Origin: Euglena gracilis
Lineage: Eukaryota; Euglenida; Euglenophyceae; Euglenales
Direction: 5' to 3'
NCBI GenBank assembly: GCA_039621445.1
Contig: CP154956.1
Coordinates: 65,426,257-65,490,256 of the forward strand
Length of the DNA: 64,000 nt
Shown here: positions 1 to 10,205 of the stretch, piece by piece
How the letters are laid out: the number at the start of each line of letters is the position of its first letter
How positions within the stretch are numbered: position 1 is the first letter of the stretch
Program-made: the position numbers and the translations under genes
The notes under the pieces: model-generated
Databases searched by the model: none
Seen by the model: the letters and a program-made list of their open reading frames with translations, nothing else
What the model was told of the DNA's origin: nothing

Positions 1-222
1 CGCAAAAGCGTGCCGGAACACGGGCCAGGCGTGTTGGCAGCCAAAGTGGCGAACGGGGGGTGATAGAGGGCCTCCACCGACATTTCCGGAAATAATGTAC
101 GTTTTCTCGAGATATTTTCGGAAACCCGATTTTTTGACCGATTTTTGGACCCCGGCGAAACGGCAGAGTCGGAAGAGGGAGGGCAGGCCAATCCTACCCA
201 ATCTGGACCCCTTCGCGGGTGA
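1..222 (-). repeat. Dispersed repeat R2, inverted fragment
   Basis: Reverse complement of this stretch closely matches about 40,950-41,190: the same order of a CTTCCGACTCTGCC-like motif, a GGGGTCCAAAAATCGGTC motif, a run around AATGTACATTATTTCC, and a CACGCCTGGCCCGTGTTCC motif. It joins at about 222-230 to a second R2 fragment in the opposite orientation, so the window begins in a rearranged copy of the repeat. No coding potential was recognised. Confidence 0.75.
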
Positions 223-227
223 ATAGC

Positions 228-440
228 TCTGGCCGGGGTCGCTGAGCTCTTATCCCTTTATTGTTGAGAGCGAAGCTTACCACCAGGGAAAAGGGGGGGG
301 TTGAACCCCCCCCCCTCTGGGTAGACCTTGAAAACCGCGGATTATCACTATGACCCCGGCCCGGTTCCCAGAATTTTTTTTTCAGTTGCGAGTAACTGTA
401 ATTCTAGTTTCCAAATCACCTCCGTTTGACCCCCAACTCC
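228..440 (+). repeat. Dispersed repeat R2, direct fragment
   Basis: Matches 40,690-40,940 in the same orientation: GGGTCGCTGAGCTCTTATC, then GCGAAGCTTACCACC, a G-run and a C-run, then GTGAAAACCGCGGATTATCA and ATGACCCCGGCC. The open frame starting at the shared ATG (about 350) is present in both copies only as sequence similarity; I see no protein family in it. Confidence 0.8.
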
Positions 441-1140
441 TCGCCACCCCCTACCAGGCCTTCCCGTACATCCCTGCCTGCCCCTCGATGTTTGCTCACA
501 GAAGTCTCTGGAATACAAAACAAGCAACATGCCCCCCCCACAAGCTATTCCCCCCCAAGCTATTCCCCATTGGGGGGACGGGGATAGCTCAGTGTTATAG
601 CAAAAAAGTTCCAAAAAGTCTCAAAAAGAAAAGAAAAGAAATTGCTCAAAAAATGACGTTTTTTTGGACGGTTTCAAAAATTATTAATTATTTTTTTTTG
701 GCAAGTGTGCTTAAAATCCACTTTTTTTTCGAACATCCAAAAAAAAGTTGCCAAAAATTACCCCCTTTGGGGCTGTCCGAGGTTCGGGTATGGGAATAGC
801 TCAGGGGTGGGGGGACATCCCCCTCCATTCTGTTCCCATTGTAAAGGGTCCCGGGGATGGGAATAGCCCGGGGAGAAGGGGCATGGTATGTGGGAGCAGT
901 GAAACAGGCGCAGGGCCCCGCGCTTCAGTGGAATGAGAAATGCCTCGATGCACCGTATCCGCCCGCGCCATCGCCCATCACACCCACCGCACACCACAAC
1001 ATCACATCACACATCACACATCACACCACACGTCACATCACACATCAGACATCACATCACACATCACACATCACATCGCATCACACATCACACCACACAT
1101 CGCCCATCACACCACACACCACACACCACGGCGCCGGCAG
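441..1140. other. Intergenic / leader region with simple repeats
   Basis: No gene recognised. Three related copies of a GGGGATAGCTC / GGGAATAGC motif occur near 578, 790 and 857. From about 990 to 1128 there is an irregular CACAT/CACACAT microsatellite. It ends in a CAG at 1138-1140, two bases before the ATG of the next gene. Confidence 0.6.
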
Positions 1141-1142
1141 GG

Positions 1143-1842
1143 ATGAACCACGTGGAGCGCAAGCCACTGCACCCCTACACACTGATGAAGCTGCTGGGGG
1201 ACGCGGGCTTCACCATCACGGAGAAGGCCCGCAGCAACCTCACGACGCCTGCCAAGCGCCGCAACGACATTGCGTCCCTGGAGGTGGCGGAGGCGATCCG
1301 CGCGGAGCGGGGAGCCCTGCCGGGGACCGTGGACCGCGACAGCGTGGACGGTGTGCGGGGTGGGGATGCGTTTGGCAGCTGCCGTTTGGTGGGAAACCGG
1401 AAACTATTGCACCAAACGGCCAGAAGGTTATGTGAAACGTGGCGTTGCTTGCATTTTTTTTTCTGAGCCCAAATCCAGCCCTTCACCCGGCCAGTCCATG
1501 CGGAATGCCTTTGAGTTTCCCTCCACCGCCGCCAAACCAAACCAAACTCGCATCCGCTTGGCCCGGCCCAACGCCGCAGGGTCCAGCGCCCCACCGGCCG
1601 CGGCGCCGGAGCGGCCCCTGCAGCCCGCAGACCTCGACGATCCGCTGCTGGTGGAGCTGCTGCGCGGCCTGCTGCGGCCGATGGGCTTCACCGACATCGA
1701 GCTGGGCTACCAGTCCGCCCCGCAGCTACTTCACGTGCTGCAGGAGCAGCTGGCGCTGTATGAGAAGCGGCACAAGGGCCTGCACCCCTCCAAGCCCCCA
1801 GCGCAGGTGGAGGTGCTGTTCTGCAACATGACCCGGCGGTGA
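1143..1842 (+). CDS. Unidentified conserved-looking protein, two exons
   Basis: Exon 1 runs 1143-1352 and exon 2 runs 1495-1842, joined in phase 0 across a GT-AG intron (GGT then GTGCGG; CCGGCCAG then TCCATG). The product is about 185 residues. The coding bases are strongly G/C-biased at third positions, unlike the flanks. The N-terminal part has a charged, helix-rich segment ([19 protein letters not shown]...). A proline/alanine-rich linker follows, then a second helical block ([18 protein letters not shown]...LYEKRHKG) ending in CNMTRR. I do not recognise the family. The ATG at 1143 lies two bases after a CAG, which would suit a spliced-leader acceptor. Upstream exons instead are possible. 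The TGA at 1840 could be bypassed by a donor (CGGCG/GTGACG) leading to a further exon near 2150. Confidence 0.6.
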
Positions 1843-1889
1843 CGCACCAGGAGAGAGGGACCCAGACCCACAGACACACAGCGACATGT

Positions 1890-1927
1890 ATGCATCGCAT
1901 GCAGACACACACACACACACACACACA

Positions 1928-1959
<32 letters not shown>

Positions 1960-2125
1960 CGTACGCACACGCACACGCACGTACGCATGTACGCACGCGC
2001 GCGCACAGACACAGATCCATACACACAGTCGTGCACACACATGCACGTGCACGCCCACCCACCCACCCAACCAACCACACACACATATACACACAGACAC
2101 ACACACACACACCGGCACATGCACA
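1890..2125. repeat. CA/ACGC microsatellite
   Basis: Uninterrupted CA dinucleotides grade into ACGC/ACGT tetramers and back to CA. It starts about 50 bases after the last recognised exon of the preceding gene, as seen also at exon ends of the alcohol dehydrogenase gene. All long open frames here are repeat artefacts. Confidence 0.9.
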
Positions 2126-2130
2126 CAATT

Positions 2131-4784
2131 GCATTTTTAGAAAACAATCATGGAGGTCTCTGCAAGGCTTGCGGGCTGGCGTGGGATTACGTCGAGGCCG
2201 GAGTGCGGCGAGGGAAGTGCTGCGCCTTCAGCAGTTCGCCCACGCCCGAGACGACGTCGTTCGGCCCCACGGAGTGCGCCGGGACCGATCAAGTGTGTTT
2301 CAGGCCCCGGATGTTTTTGGCCAGCAGGTCTGGGCAAAAGAGTGGAGGTTGCAAATGAAGAGGGGAAATGATGTTATTGAGACCGATCGGTGACAGGTTT
2401 CTTTATATGTGGACGACGGGACCGCCAGCAGAAAGAAGCAGTTTCTGGGCCCGTTGTCGGAGTGGTCCGAGAGTCGCCATACGCTGCGCCGTCTTGTGCG
2501 GGTCTGTGCCGTGTTGCGTTGTGTTGTGCTTTGCTGCAAAGGACCGCCTGCTGTCTGGTGCGGGCCACGCACCCGCCGCAACGGTGCCCCCTCGCCATGT
2601 CCCCTCCTTCGCAGGTTCGTTCACCTCCTTGTAACCTGCCGGCTTACCCAGGGCCTGTGCCCCGGCCCTCGGCGCTGCATCGGCCCGGCTCGTCCCCCTT
2701 TTCCAACCACCGGCCCTCCCCTCCCCCTCCCCCTTGCCGTTAAGGCCGACCCCGTCTCGCCCTCAACTGACTGACCTCTTCCTCTCCGGTACCACCGCTG
2801 CGAAGCCCCACCATCCCCGCGTTGCATTCGCACCCGCTGTCCCCCCGGGGGGTTGGGCGAGAGAAAAGGTCTCCGGATCACAGCCAGTGGCCCCCCTTCT
2901 GCGCCATCTGAAGTCCCGTCTGAGGGGTACCACCATGCGCTGGAAAAGCAAGTCCTTCGCTCCCCAGCACGGTTCTCCCCCAACCCCCCTGGCCGGCTCT
3001 GCTAAGCTGGCCAGCGTGGGGGGGGGGGGCAATGCTCACCTTGCAGGGTGCAGGGAGGGGATAAGCAATCGGTCTGCTTCCCCCCTTTCTGCAAGAATCC
3101 AAACCTTGAAAGAATGCTTTTTTGCAAGATATGCAGTTTTAATGCAAATTTGTGGTTTTCGCATGCTTTCCCCTCCCAATTCTTCGGTAAATATTTGAAT
3201 GATTGCGCAAAATTGGAAGTTGCTTTTTTCTACCCGAGGTGGCATATTCCACTTTCTTGGACCAAGTTTTGCGTTTCTACAGCATTGCATGATGAAGTGT
3301 CTGTTCGCAACTGCACAAACAACCCTGCCACTGCCAGGTTTGTTCTGTGTTTTTCATATTTTGTTGTATTTCCCCCTCCCCACCCCCCTCCCTGGCTGTC
3401 AAACAATCCCAGCAAGCGTCACTGGCACCAGGACAGGCTCTGCAGCCACCGTGCAAGGTGCCCCCCATTTCCTGTCCTCTTTGCGAACTGATCTGCACCC
3501 TCTTTCAACTCACAACTGCAGGAAAGTAGCCTGTGCTGTGTTCCTACCCTGTCCCCACGTTCTGTCCGCTGCCCCGCTCACCCCCCACCCCCACCCCCGG
3601 CCCAGCTGTGAGGCCCGTTGATATGTGGAACAGGGCGGTCAGAGAGGGGGCAGGTTTCCCCTTTTTTTCCACCGTTGCCCAGAAGTCAAATGGGGTAGAC
3701 AACGTGGATTTTTATGTTTTTTGGGGTTGATGTTCAAGCACGAATACCCCCAATGTTGATCTGTCTTCGCCTAATTTGATTCTCCCCCGTTTTGTTGGCG
3801 TATTTTGGGCACACTGCACTTGGAAGCCTTTCCCCCCATAAAAACCATCCTGATGTGCGCCCCTTGTTTTGGTCCTGCGAGCCCCAGCCACCAATGCCAT
3901 TCATCATTGCCTGCGAGCCACCTGGATGTTTGTCGGCAGCCAAGATTCTCCTGTCCATGAATTAATGGGGTCCTACCCAATCACCGTCATCAGCACGTGG
4001 CGTTGAACCGTCAGATTGAATTTATTTATTTTGAACGAGTCGGGTTGAATGAAGTGAATGGAATCAACTCGAGCCTTTTTTTTGTCCAAATGTATTTGCC
4101 CTGGGGATACCGGCAGACAGCAGTTGGACAAGTGGGCGGATTGAAGATTTGAGCAACACAAAAAATTGGTTTCCCTGGACGTTGTTCTTAAGGGGTTAAA
4201 TGGGGTTGGTTTGGCAGGGACATGATGGTGAGCACAATAGAGATTGTTCAGCGATCTGTTTGAAATTCTACATTAATCAAGTAAAGCCATCTGGCTCATC
4301 ACCACTCCATGCTTGACCTGCTGGAGCATTGCTCTCTTGCCAAACCCATTTGGTAACCTTTCACTCCTGACCAGCATGCTTCTCACAGAGCACCTCTGTT
4401 TGTTTCGTTCCATGTCCAGAATTTCTTGGCACAAAAAAAAAGGTTCCCACCAACAGGCACAGCCAAACAAATTTCCAAAAAGCCCACAAGAGCAGGGATT
4501 TTGGAATGCTCTCTTGCTCTTCTGGATTTTTTGCCTTTTGCATCTAATGTCAATGTAAGGTGCCTTTTCCCAGTTGTCTATGGTACGTTTCACGCTCCGA
4601 AAGACAAAGCATAGGACTTTTTGAAAAAAAAATATCAATATGGCACCATACCATAACGCAAAATATTGCTATGGTTGGAGTTTCATCCCACCAAACCCAG
4701 ATTCGACCCCACCTTTACCGCAAACGACCATTCAGAGCTTTGCTCTCCCTCTCCCTCTCCCAGGGACTGTGAAAAATCCTTCGA
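2131..4784. other. No recognised gene
   Basis: At 2150-2290 a G/C-rich stretch has a protein-like open frame that could be an additional exon of the upstream gene, but splice sites and family are not convincing. The rest, up to the retroelement terminal repeat at about 4785, shows poly-C/T tracts, short A-runs and no recognisable coding, RNA or transposon signature. Confidence 0.4.
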
Positions 4785-5082
4785 CACCTCGGGCTCCGCA
4801 CGACACCTCGGGCTCCGCACTTCGCCCTTGTGACGCCATGCCTTGCTCGCCGGCGGTGTTGTTTGGATTGTTCGTTGCGCTGGGTTAGGAGGTCCCGCTT
4901 AGTGCCTTTTTTCGCCGGAGTTGGCTGATTCCGAATTTGCCCTTCGACACCCAGAAGAAAGGAACTTCAAAGACCTCACCAATTGAGAAAAGAAGAAGAC
5001 AATCAATCCACTCAATTTATCCAGAAAGTCACGCTCGTGCAGAACTTCAAATCAAAGTTGTAGAATTTTTCGACAGAGTTCA

Positions 5083-6235
5083 ATGAAAGATGCAACTTCA
5101 AAGAAGCACAGCGCTGGAAAACTTCAAGAGGGAGCAGCAGCAGCAGCTGGACAACCTGACGGCGCGGGTCAACTGTGGCGAACCGTGGCTGCCCCTTCCC
5201 CAAAAGAAATTTCCCCCACAGAAATTTCCAAAACCCAAACCCTCCAAAGTGATGGCCACGGACCCTGGCAGACAGTGGTCAGAAGACCCCGAAAGGGGCA
5301 GAAGCAACAACCAGCAGGCCACTACGGCCATTGGAGCCACGGCCATTGGGGCCAACATTCTGCCAGTTACACCAATACCTTGTTCAAGCTGGGCCATGGC
5401 GGCCACAACAGCAAGCTGGGCCATGGCGGCCAAAACAGCAATGGCCATGGCGGCCGATGGAACAAAGGCCAGGGTGGCCAACAATACCAAGGCCAGGGTG
5501 GCCAATTCCAGAAACAGATGCCCAGTGGCAGGGCCAGGACAGGTCAACAACACCCCCCCAGTCATTTCTTCATCTCAAACCCCATCAGGGGTACAGGGTG
5601 GGCCCCAAGTGGCCCCCCAAGATTTTCAATGGGCATGGCGCCCAACATCCAAAAGAAGTCAATGGGGACTATCAAAGTTTCAAGAGTGGAGCCAACATCA
5701 AGGGGGCCAGCGGGGCCAGATTTACCATCAACAACATCAACAATTTCAAGGCCATTGTGGCCATCAATTATCAGAAGGGGAAAAACCCAAGAAGCTAACA
5801 GGCTGTCCCCCAGCAGGGGGTTTCAATGTACAGTGGCAGCCCCAGGAGGATGCCCCCAAAGGGGCAGTACAAGGGGGCAACCCCCCCTCAACATTCTTTA
5901 TCAGTGCCCATGGCAGGGGCAAACCAAAACAAGGGGGAGACCCAAAAAGGGGCCCCTATGTTATGTCAATCGACAACACCAATGACAAAGTGGAGGATCA
6001 GAGAGCCTGTGAGCAGAGCATGCACACCCCCCCAGCCACTTTTAGAGAACGCTCAATCCCCAGGGGCACCAGGGGTGCAATGTCCAACACCCCCCACCCA
6101 GCACCCAGAAAATCATCTAGTTGGGAAAATAAATTCCATGGAGGAAAAATGGGGAGACACCCCCCTGTACCAGAGACTTCAGAAAAGTCTAAAATGGTTG
6201 ACAAAAAATGCCCCCCCCAGCAACATGTCAATTGA
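5083..6235 (+). CDS. Element A gag-like protein, frame ambiguous
   Basis: Two overlapping frames are open: one from ATG 5083 (300 codons) and one from ATG 5090 (381 codons, ending at TGA 6233-6235). The 5090 frame begins with a short charged coiled-coil-like segment (TALENFKREQQ) that is also readable in element C with synonymous differences. The 5083 frame carries the motif HGPWQTVVR, matched by HGPWTTVVR in element E with mostly silent changes, then Gly/Gln/His repeats (GHGG, GQGGQ). Coding therefore seems to switch frame near 5170, by an indel, an intron or a frameshift. The 5090-frame stop overlaps the RT start (ATGTCAATTGA). Function inferred: nucleic-acid-binding structural protein. No zinc knuckle seen. 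Confidence 0.5.
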
Positions 6236-8084
6236 TAAAAAAAATGGAATTAAACCCCCCTGGGTGAATCCCCCAAAACTGTCCACCCACCCAAAACCCA
6301 GGGCCAACCTGGACCTGAACCAGGCAGAAAAAATTCTGCTGGATTACGAAAAAACTGGGTTAGTGAAACGAGTTTGGGATTCAGAAACCCAGCATTTGAT
6401 CCCCTGGTTTTTACTTTCAAAACCAGAAGGGGGAACAACCAAATGGAGAATGATCAGCGACTGCAGAGAAATAAATCAGCAGTTTCAAGTAAAACCCTTC
6501 AAGTTGGATCATATCCAACACATTTTTCCAGTTTTGGAAAAAGGACACTGGGCAGCAAAAATAGACCTAAAGGATGCCTATTTTCATATTCCAGTAAGTC
6601 CAGGCCTAAGGCCATTTTTAAGGCATCAGGTAGGGGGGCAGACCTGGGAATTTCAAACAGGCTGCTTTGGGCTAAATGTAATGCCCCAAATTTTCATGTC
6701 AGTCATGAAAACATTCGAAAAACTGTGGAGAAAAAGGGGCATCCAGGTGTTTATTTACCTGGACGACATTTTGCTGGTGGCCCCCACCAAAAACAATTTA
6801 CAAAATCACCTGAAAACAGTTGTCAAAGATTTGCTGAATTCAGGGTTCAAAATAAATGTGAAAAAGTCCACCCTCCAGCCCACCCAAGTGGTAACCCATC
6901 TTGGTTTTCAACTGAACCTCCAGGAAGGAAAACTGCAGGTGCCCCCCCAGAAAGTCAAAACCATAAAAAAGGAGCTGGGAAAAATTGTGAAAAAAGATTA
7001 CATGTCAAAAAGGCAATTGGCTGCCATTTTGGGCCAAATAAGATGCAATCTAATGGCCCTGCCCTTTTTAAGGGCTTTTACAGACACCCTGGCAATTTTT
7101 TTGGTGGCAAAATCCACAGCCTCTTGGGACTCAAAACACCCCATTTCCCAGGAAATCAAAGCCCAATTAAGGGAAATAAAAATTTGGGGGGGCAGACCCT
7201 TTCCCCAAAATGCAACCAGAGTGTTGCACTCAGACAGCAGCACCCATGCTTGGGGGGGGCTAGACATCCACCCAGGAGAAATTGTGCAGGAATTTTGGAG
7301 AAAAGACTCCATTTTGCACATCAATGTAAAGGAGCTCAGTGCAGCAATCAGCACTGTGAAAAGTTTGAGCAAACCTGGGGAAACCGTTTCCTTGTCAGTG
7401 GACAACCAGGTAATTTACTTTTACCTAACAAAAGGTGGGGGCAGAAAGGACCCCTTCAACAAAATGCTGAGACCATTTTTCAAGTGGTGCATGGAGCACC
7501 AAGTACACCTCCAAGTCAACTGGGTGCCTTCAAAAGAATGCCTGGCAGACCCCATCAGCAGATGGGAAATTTACAGGGGGGATTATTATTTAGACCCCCA
7601 ACTTTTTCAATCGCTCAAACAACAGTTCAAAAGATTCATAAGTCTGGAAACAGATTTGTTTGCCTCCCCAGGCAACAAAAAACTGCCCAATTTTGTGGCC
7701 AGGTGGCCCCACTGGGATGCCACAGCAGTAAATGCATTACAATGTCCACTGGACAACATGGGGGATCTTTATGCAAACCCCCCCTGGTCAACAATTCAAC
7801 AATTTCTACCCAGGTTAAAAATGTTTCCCCAGACCAAAGTTTTGATGGTCACCCCCTACTGGGATTCAGCCACGTGGTGGCCCCAATTAATAAAAATGAA
7901 AGTTCCAGGGACCCCCTGCCTGAAAATCACCCCCTACAGGGGCATGTTCACCAACTGCAGGGGGGAGCAAATGCCACCCCCCAGGTGGCCCCTGGTTTGC
8001 ATGATTTGCTCCGGCAAATTTTGGAGAGGAAACAAATTCAGGTTGAGACCATTAACGATTTCCTGGGGAGAAACCCCAGCTTAA
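6225..8084 (+). CDS. Element A reverse transcriptase / RNase H / methyltransferase-like protein
   Basis: Start chosen at ATG 6225, which overlaps the end of the gag-like frame by 11 bases; the frame is open further upstream. RT domain: FLLSKPEGGTTKWRMISDCR, then IDLKDAYFHI, the Q-x-x-CFGL motif, and the catalytic YLDD at about 6757-6768. RNase H follows with VLHSDSST (D), INVKELSAA (E), LSVDNQV (D) and VPSKECLADPISR (D), so all four acidic residues are present. The C-terminal part has DLFASPGNKK and LYANPPWS, the latter like the NPPW/DPPY motif of adenine N6-methyltransferases found in DIRS elements. No stop or frameshift interrupts the frame, so the enzyme may be functional. Confidence 0.9.
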   Translation: MSIDKKNGIKPPWVNPPKLSTHPKPRANLDLNQAEKILLDYEKTGLVKRVWDSETQHLIPWFLLSKPEGGTTKWRMISDCREINQQFQVKPFKLDHIQHIFPVLEKGHWAAKIDLKDAYFHIPVSPGLRPFLRHQVGGQTWEFQTGCFGLNVMPQIFMSVMKTFEKLWRKRGIQVFIYLDDILLVAPTKNNLQNHLKTVVKDLLNSGFKINVKKSTLQPTQVVTHLGFQLNLQEGKLQVPPQKVKTIKKELGKIVKKDYMSKRQLAAILGQIRCNLMALPFLRAFTDTLAIFLVAKSTASWDSKHPISQEIKAQLREIKIWGGRPFPQNATRVLHSDSSTHAWGGLDIHPGEIVQEFWRKDSILHINVKELSAAISTVKSLSKPGETVSLSVDNQVIYFYLTKGGGRKDPFNKMLRPFFKWCMEHQVHLQVNWVPSKECLADPISRWEIYRGDYYLDPQLFQSLKQQFKRFISLETDLFASPGNKKLPNFVARWPHWDATAVNALQCPLDNMGDLYANPPWSTIQQFLPRLKMFPQTKVLMVTPYWDSATWWPQLIKMKVPGTPCLKITPYRGMFTNCRGEQMPPPRWPLVCMICSGKFWRGNKFRLRPLTISWGETPA

Positions 8085-9208
8085 AACGTTATCAGAGTGC
8101 TTTTGCACTTCTGTTGGTGATTTTGGAACACATGGGGGTCCCCCCCCCTGAAGCCACCACAGACCAAGTGGCTGACGCTTTAATTCAATTATTCCAATTT
8201 TCCAAGGCCCAAGTCCGTAATGCCTACAGTGCTATGCTTTTGATTCCTGGGTTTGGTGGGCTGAGATTCCACACTCTGTTAACCCCCTACAAGAGGCTTT
8301 GGAACCAAAACCTGGAGAAGTATGGGGCATTTTGGGACCCCCTCCCAATCCTCCTGGGGCTGGCAAAGGCGCCCATGCCCACTGATATTTGTACATTGCG
8401 TACACAACTGATTTTTTGCTCACGAATCCTCTGTTTATACCGATCCTCAGACTTATCGCAAGTCAAACGAACCACCAGTGTGTTGGGTAGGGCACCCTAC
8501 ATCAAGATTAAGCGTAAAGGACAGAAATTCCACAAGTGGGAAAGGGTTGTTTCCATTCCCCAATGTCCCCAAATAAGCCCCTTTCATTTAATGATGAGTT
8601 ATGTGGCTTCCACACGTTTATTCGTCAGACCTGGGGGCCCCCTCCTGATTTCATTAAAACTCCCCTTCAGGGCCATAAGTGCTGACACCATTGCTTCCAT
8701 CACAAAAGACTTTTTGGCCAAACATGGGGTACCCCCCCAGGTGTGGGGGGCCCAGTCCACAAGAGGGGCAGGGGTTGGTTTACTCAAAAAATTGGGCCTT
8801 TCTGCCCAAGAAGTTTGTGATATTGGTCAGTGGAGGGGGGTGGAGGCTTTTACAGCCCACTATCAACGACTTGGTGCCCAAGGTGCCCTGGAAAATGCCC
8901 TGGCCCCCCTAATTTCAGTGCACAATCTGGCCTCACAAGGGCAAAGTGCGGAGCCCGAGGTGTCTCGTACTCCCTCGAGGAAAACCGACAAGGGAGGAAG
9001 GGACACCGAGGGCGAAGCACAAAGACCTTGTGAGCCCGACCCCCCAACCCGTAAAAGAAAATTTGTGTTCAAAAGCCCTCGGTCAGAGAGCGGGGGCCAG
9101 GGGGGGGAGAGGGGGGGGACACCCCCCAGGGGCAAGAAGCCACGTCGCCCAGTCGGATCAGCATCGTCAGCCAACTCCGGCGAGGCGGCACTAAGCGGGA
9201 CCTCCTAA
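7874..9208 (+). CDS. Element A tyrosine recombinase
   Basis: Lies in a different frame and overlaps the RT ORF by about 210 bases. In elements C, D and E the homologous frame begins ATG GTG GCS CC (MVAPIN/MVAPVN). Here the first codon is GTG (7874-7876), so element A lacks the conserved ATG unless translation enters by frameshifting. The N-terminal core-binding part resembles DIRS/crypton recombinases (LKRYQSAFALL...RNAYSAMLLIPGFG). The catalytic part shows R at FCSRILCLYRSS or a nearby position, HSTR-like motif QSTRGAGV (the usual H is Q here; D, E and C keep H), and the nucleophile Y in FTAHYQRL. The C-terminal tail, rich in R/K/P, is encoded by terminal-repeat sequence. Confidence 0.82.
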   Translation: MVAPINKNESSRDPLPENHPLQGHVHQLQGGANATPQVAPGLHDLLRQILERKQIQVETINDFLGRNPSLKRYQSAFALLLVILEHMGVPPPEATTDQVADALIQLFQFSKAQVRNAYSAMLLIPGFGGLRFHTLLTPYKRLWNQNLEKYGAFWDPLPILLGLAKAPMPTDICTLRTQLIFCSRILCLYRSSDLSQVKRTTSVLGRAPYIKIKRKGQKFHKWERVVSIPQCPQISPFHLMMSYVASTRLFVRPGGPLLISLKLPFRAISADTIASITKDFLAKHGVPPQVWGAQSTRGAGVGLLKKLGLSAQEVCDIGQWRGVEAFTAHYQRLGAQGALENALAPLISVHNLASQGQSAEPEVSRTPSRKTDKGGRDTEGEAQRPCEPDPPTRKRKFVFKSPRSESGGQGGERGGTPPRGKKPRRPVGSASSANSGEAALSGTS

Positions 9209-9600
9209 CCCAGCGCAACGAACAATCCAAACAACACCGCCGGCGAGCAAGGCATGGCCTCACAAGGTCTTTGTGCTGCGCCCTCGGTGTCCCTTCCTCC
9301 CTTGTCGGTTTTCCTCGAGGGAGTACGATTTGCCCTTGTGAGGCCATGCCTTGCTCGCCGGCGGTGTTGTTTGGATTGTCTTTCGTGCGGTGGGTGGGTC
9401 CCGCTTAGTGCCTTTTGTCGCCGGAGTTGGCTGCCTCCTAATTTGCCCTTAGAAAAACCTGAGGACAGGAACAGAGTCGAGAATGAAGACGAACCAAGAG
9501 AAGAATAGTCAATACCACACGAATTTCTAGTCTTTGTGCTTCGCCCTCGGTGTCCCTTCCTCCCTTGTCGGTCTGCCTCGAGGGGGTGCGAAATCTGTCA
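9150..9600. repeat. Element A right repeat plus extra terminal-repeat copies
   Basis: 9150-9262 is the right inverted repeat and 9262-9328 the internal complementary piece. 9329-9475 is a further copy of the left-type terminal repeat in forward orientation (GGCCATGCCTTGCTCGCC ... CCGGAGTTGGCTGCC). 9528-9592 repeats the CTTTGTGCTTCGCCCTCGG segment. These extra copies indicate remnants of at least one more element joined to A. Confidence 0.8.
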
Positions 9601-9606
9601 GCCTGT

Positions 9607-10205
9607 GCCCGAAATTTGGCTCACTCAGTCACCCCCAAACTTTTGCATTGCTGAAAAATGGTCCGAAAGTATCCCTCAAGACCAGAGCTTAGCTCACTGA
9701 CCGCAATTTTAACCCAAGTAACAGCAAGCTCTTGCTATTTTCCCTTCTCCTGAACATGCTCTACCGCAACGTTCATTTCACCCACAGATTTTTCCAAAGT
9801 CGACAGCTTCTGAGAAGAATCCCTCTCATTCATTGTCAGCGCCTCAACCTGAGTCTAAAAAAACGTGTTTACTACATCCCCCAGTTTCTTCACATTTTTG
9901 GCAAACAGCCGTTACATTTCCACACTCAGATATTGCCTTTGGCATTGGGCCAGATTTTGCACCATTTCACCATTTTGCTGAAACTGCAAAAGTAACTTGT
10001 TTACGGTTGAACTCAGGTCGGCCTCAATTTTATGTTTCATCGTGGTCATGTAATCAGCCATTCGCTGATAATGCGTGCCCAATGCCTCATTAACAGATTT
10101 CAATGTCTGACCCTGTGACATGGCCAACAGCTGACTTAGCCTGTTTTCTGCTGCACCCACCAAATTTTCAGCCTTTTTCTCAGGTGTTTCCCCTTTCTGC
10201 ACCAA
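9607..10205 (-). pseudogene. Decayed coiled-coil ORF with in-frame stops
   Basis: Reading leftward from 10205, one frame encodes about 200 residues of heptad-like charged sequence (KKAENLVGAAENRLSQLLA; TLEKSVGEMNVAVEHVQEK; VSELSSGLEGYF) ending near 9607. It is interrupted by three stops: TAA at about 9911, then a TAG and a TAG. Each could derive from a glutamine codon by one C-to-T change. No family recognised; a gag-like protein of a decayed retroelement is a reasonable guess because the neighbours are all retroelements. Confidence 0.45.

Larger units (their letters stand above)
4785..9328 (+). mobile_element. DIRS-like retrotransposon A (nearly intact)
   Basis: The element runs left inverted terminal repeat (about 4785-4945), gag-like ORF, RT/RNase H/methyltransferase-like ORF, tyrosine recombinase ORF, right inverted terminal repeat (about 9150-9262), then a piece (9262-9328) complementary to 8958-9030. 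Left and right repeats are inverted copies: CTTGCTCGCCGGCGGTGTTG...GGTCCCGCTTAGTGCC on the left and its complement on the right. This architecture, with a tyrosine recombinase instead of a DDE integrase and an internal complementary region, defines DIRS-type elements. Related YR elements (VIPER) are known in kinetoplastids. No target-site duplication is expected or seen. Confidence 0.88.

Noticed and set aside
5098-5565. Ala/Leu-rich - strand frame opposite the element A gag-like ORF
   Set aside because: Antisense shadow of the Gly/His/Gln repeats; no homologous frame in element E.
6374-7870. The first part of a 944-codon open frame (6,374-9,208) read as one protein
   Set aside because: Upstream of about 7,874 it is the off-frame shadow of the RT/RNase H ORF; only the recombinase part is supported.
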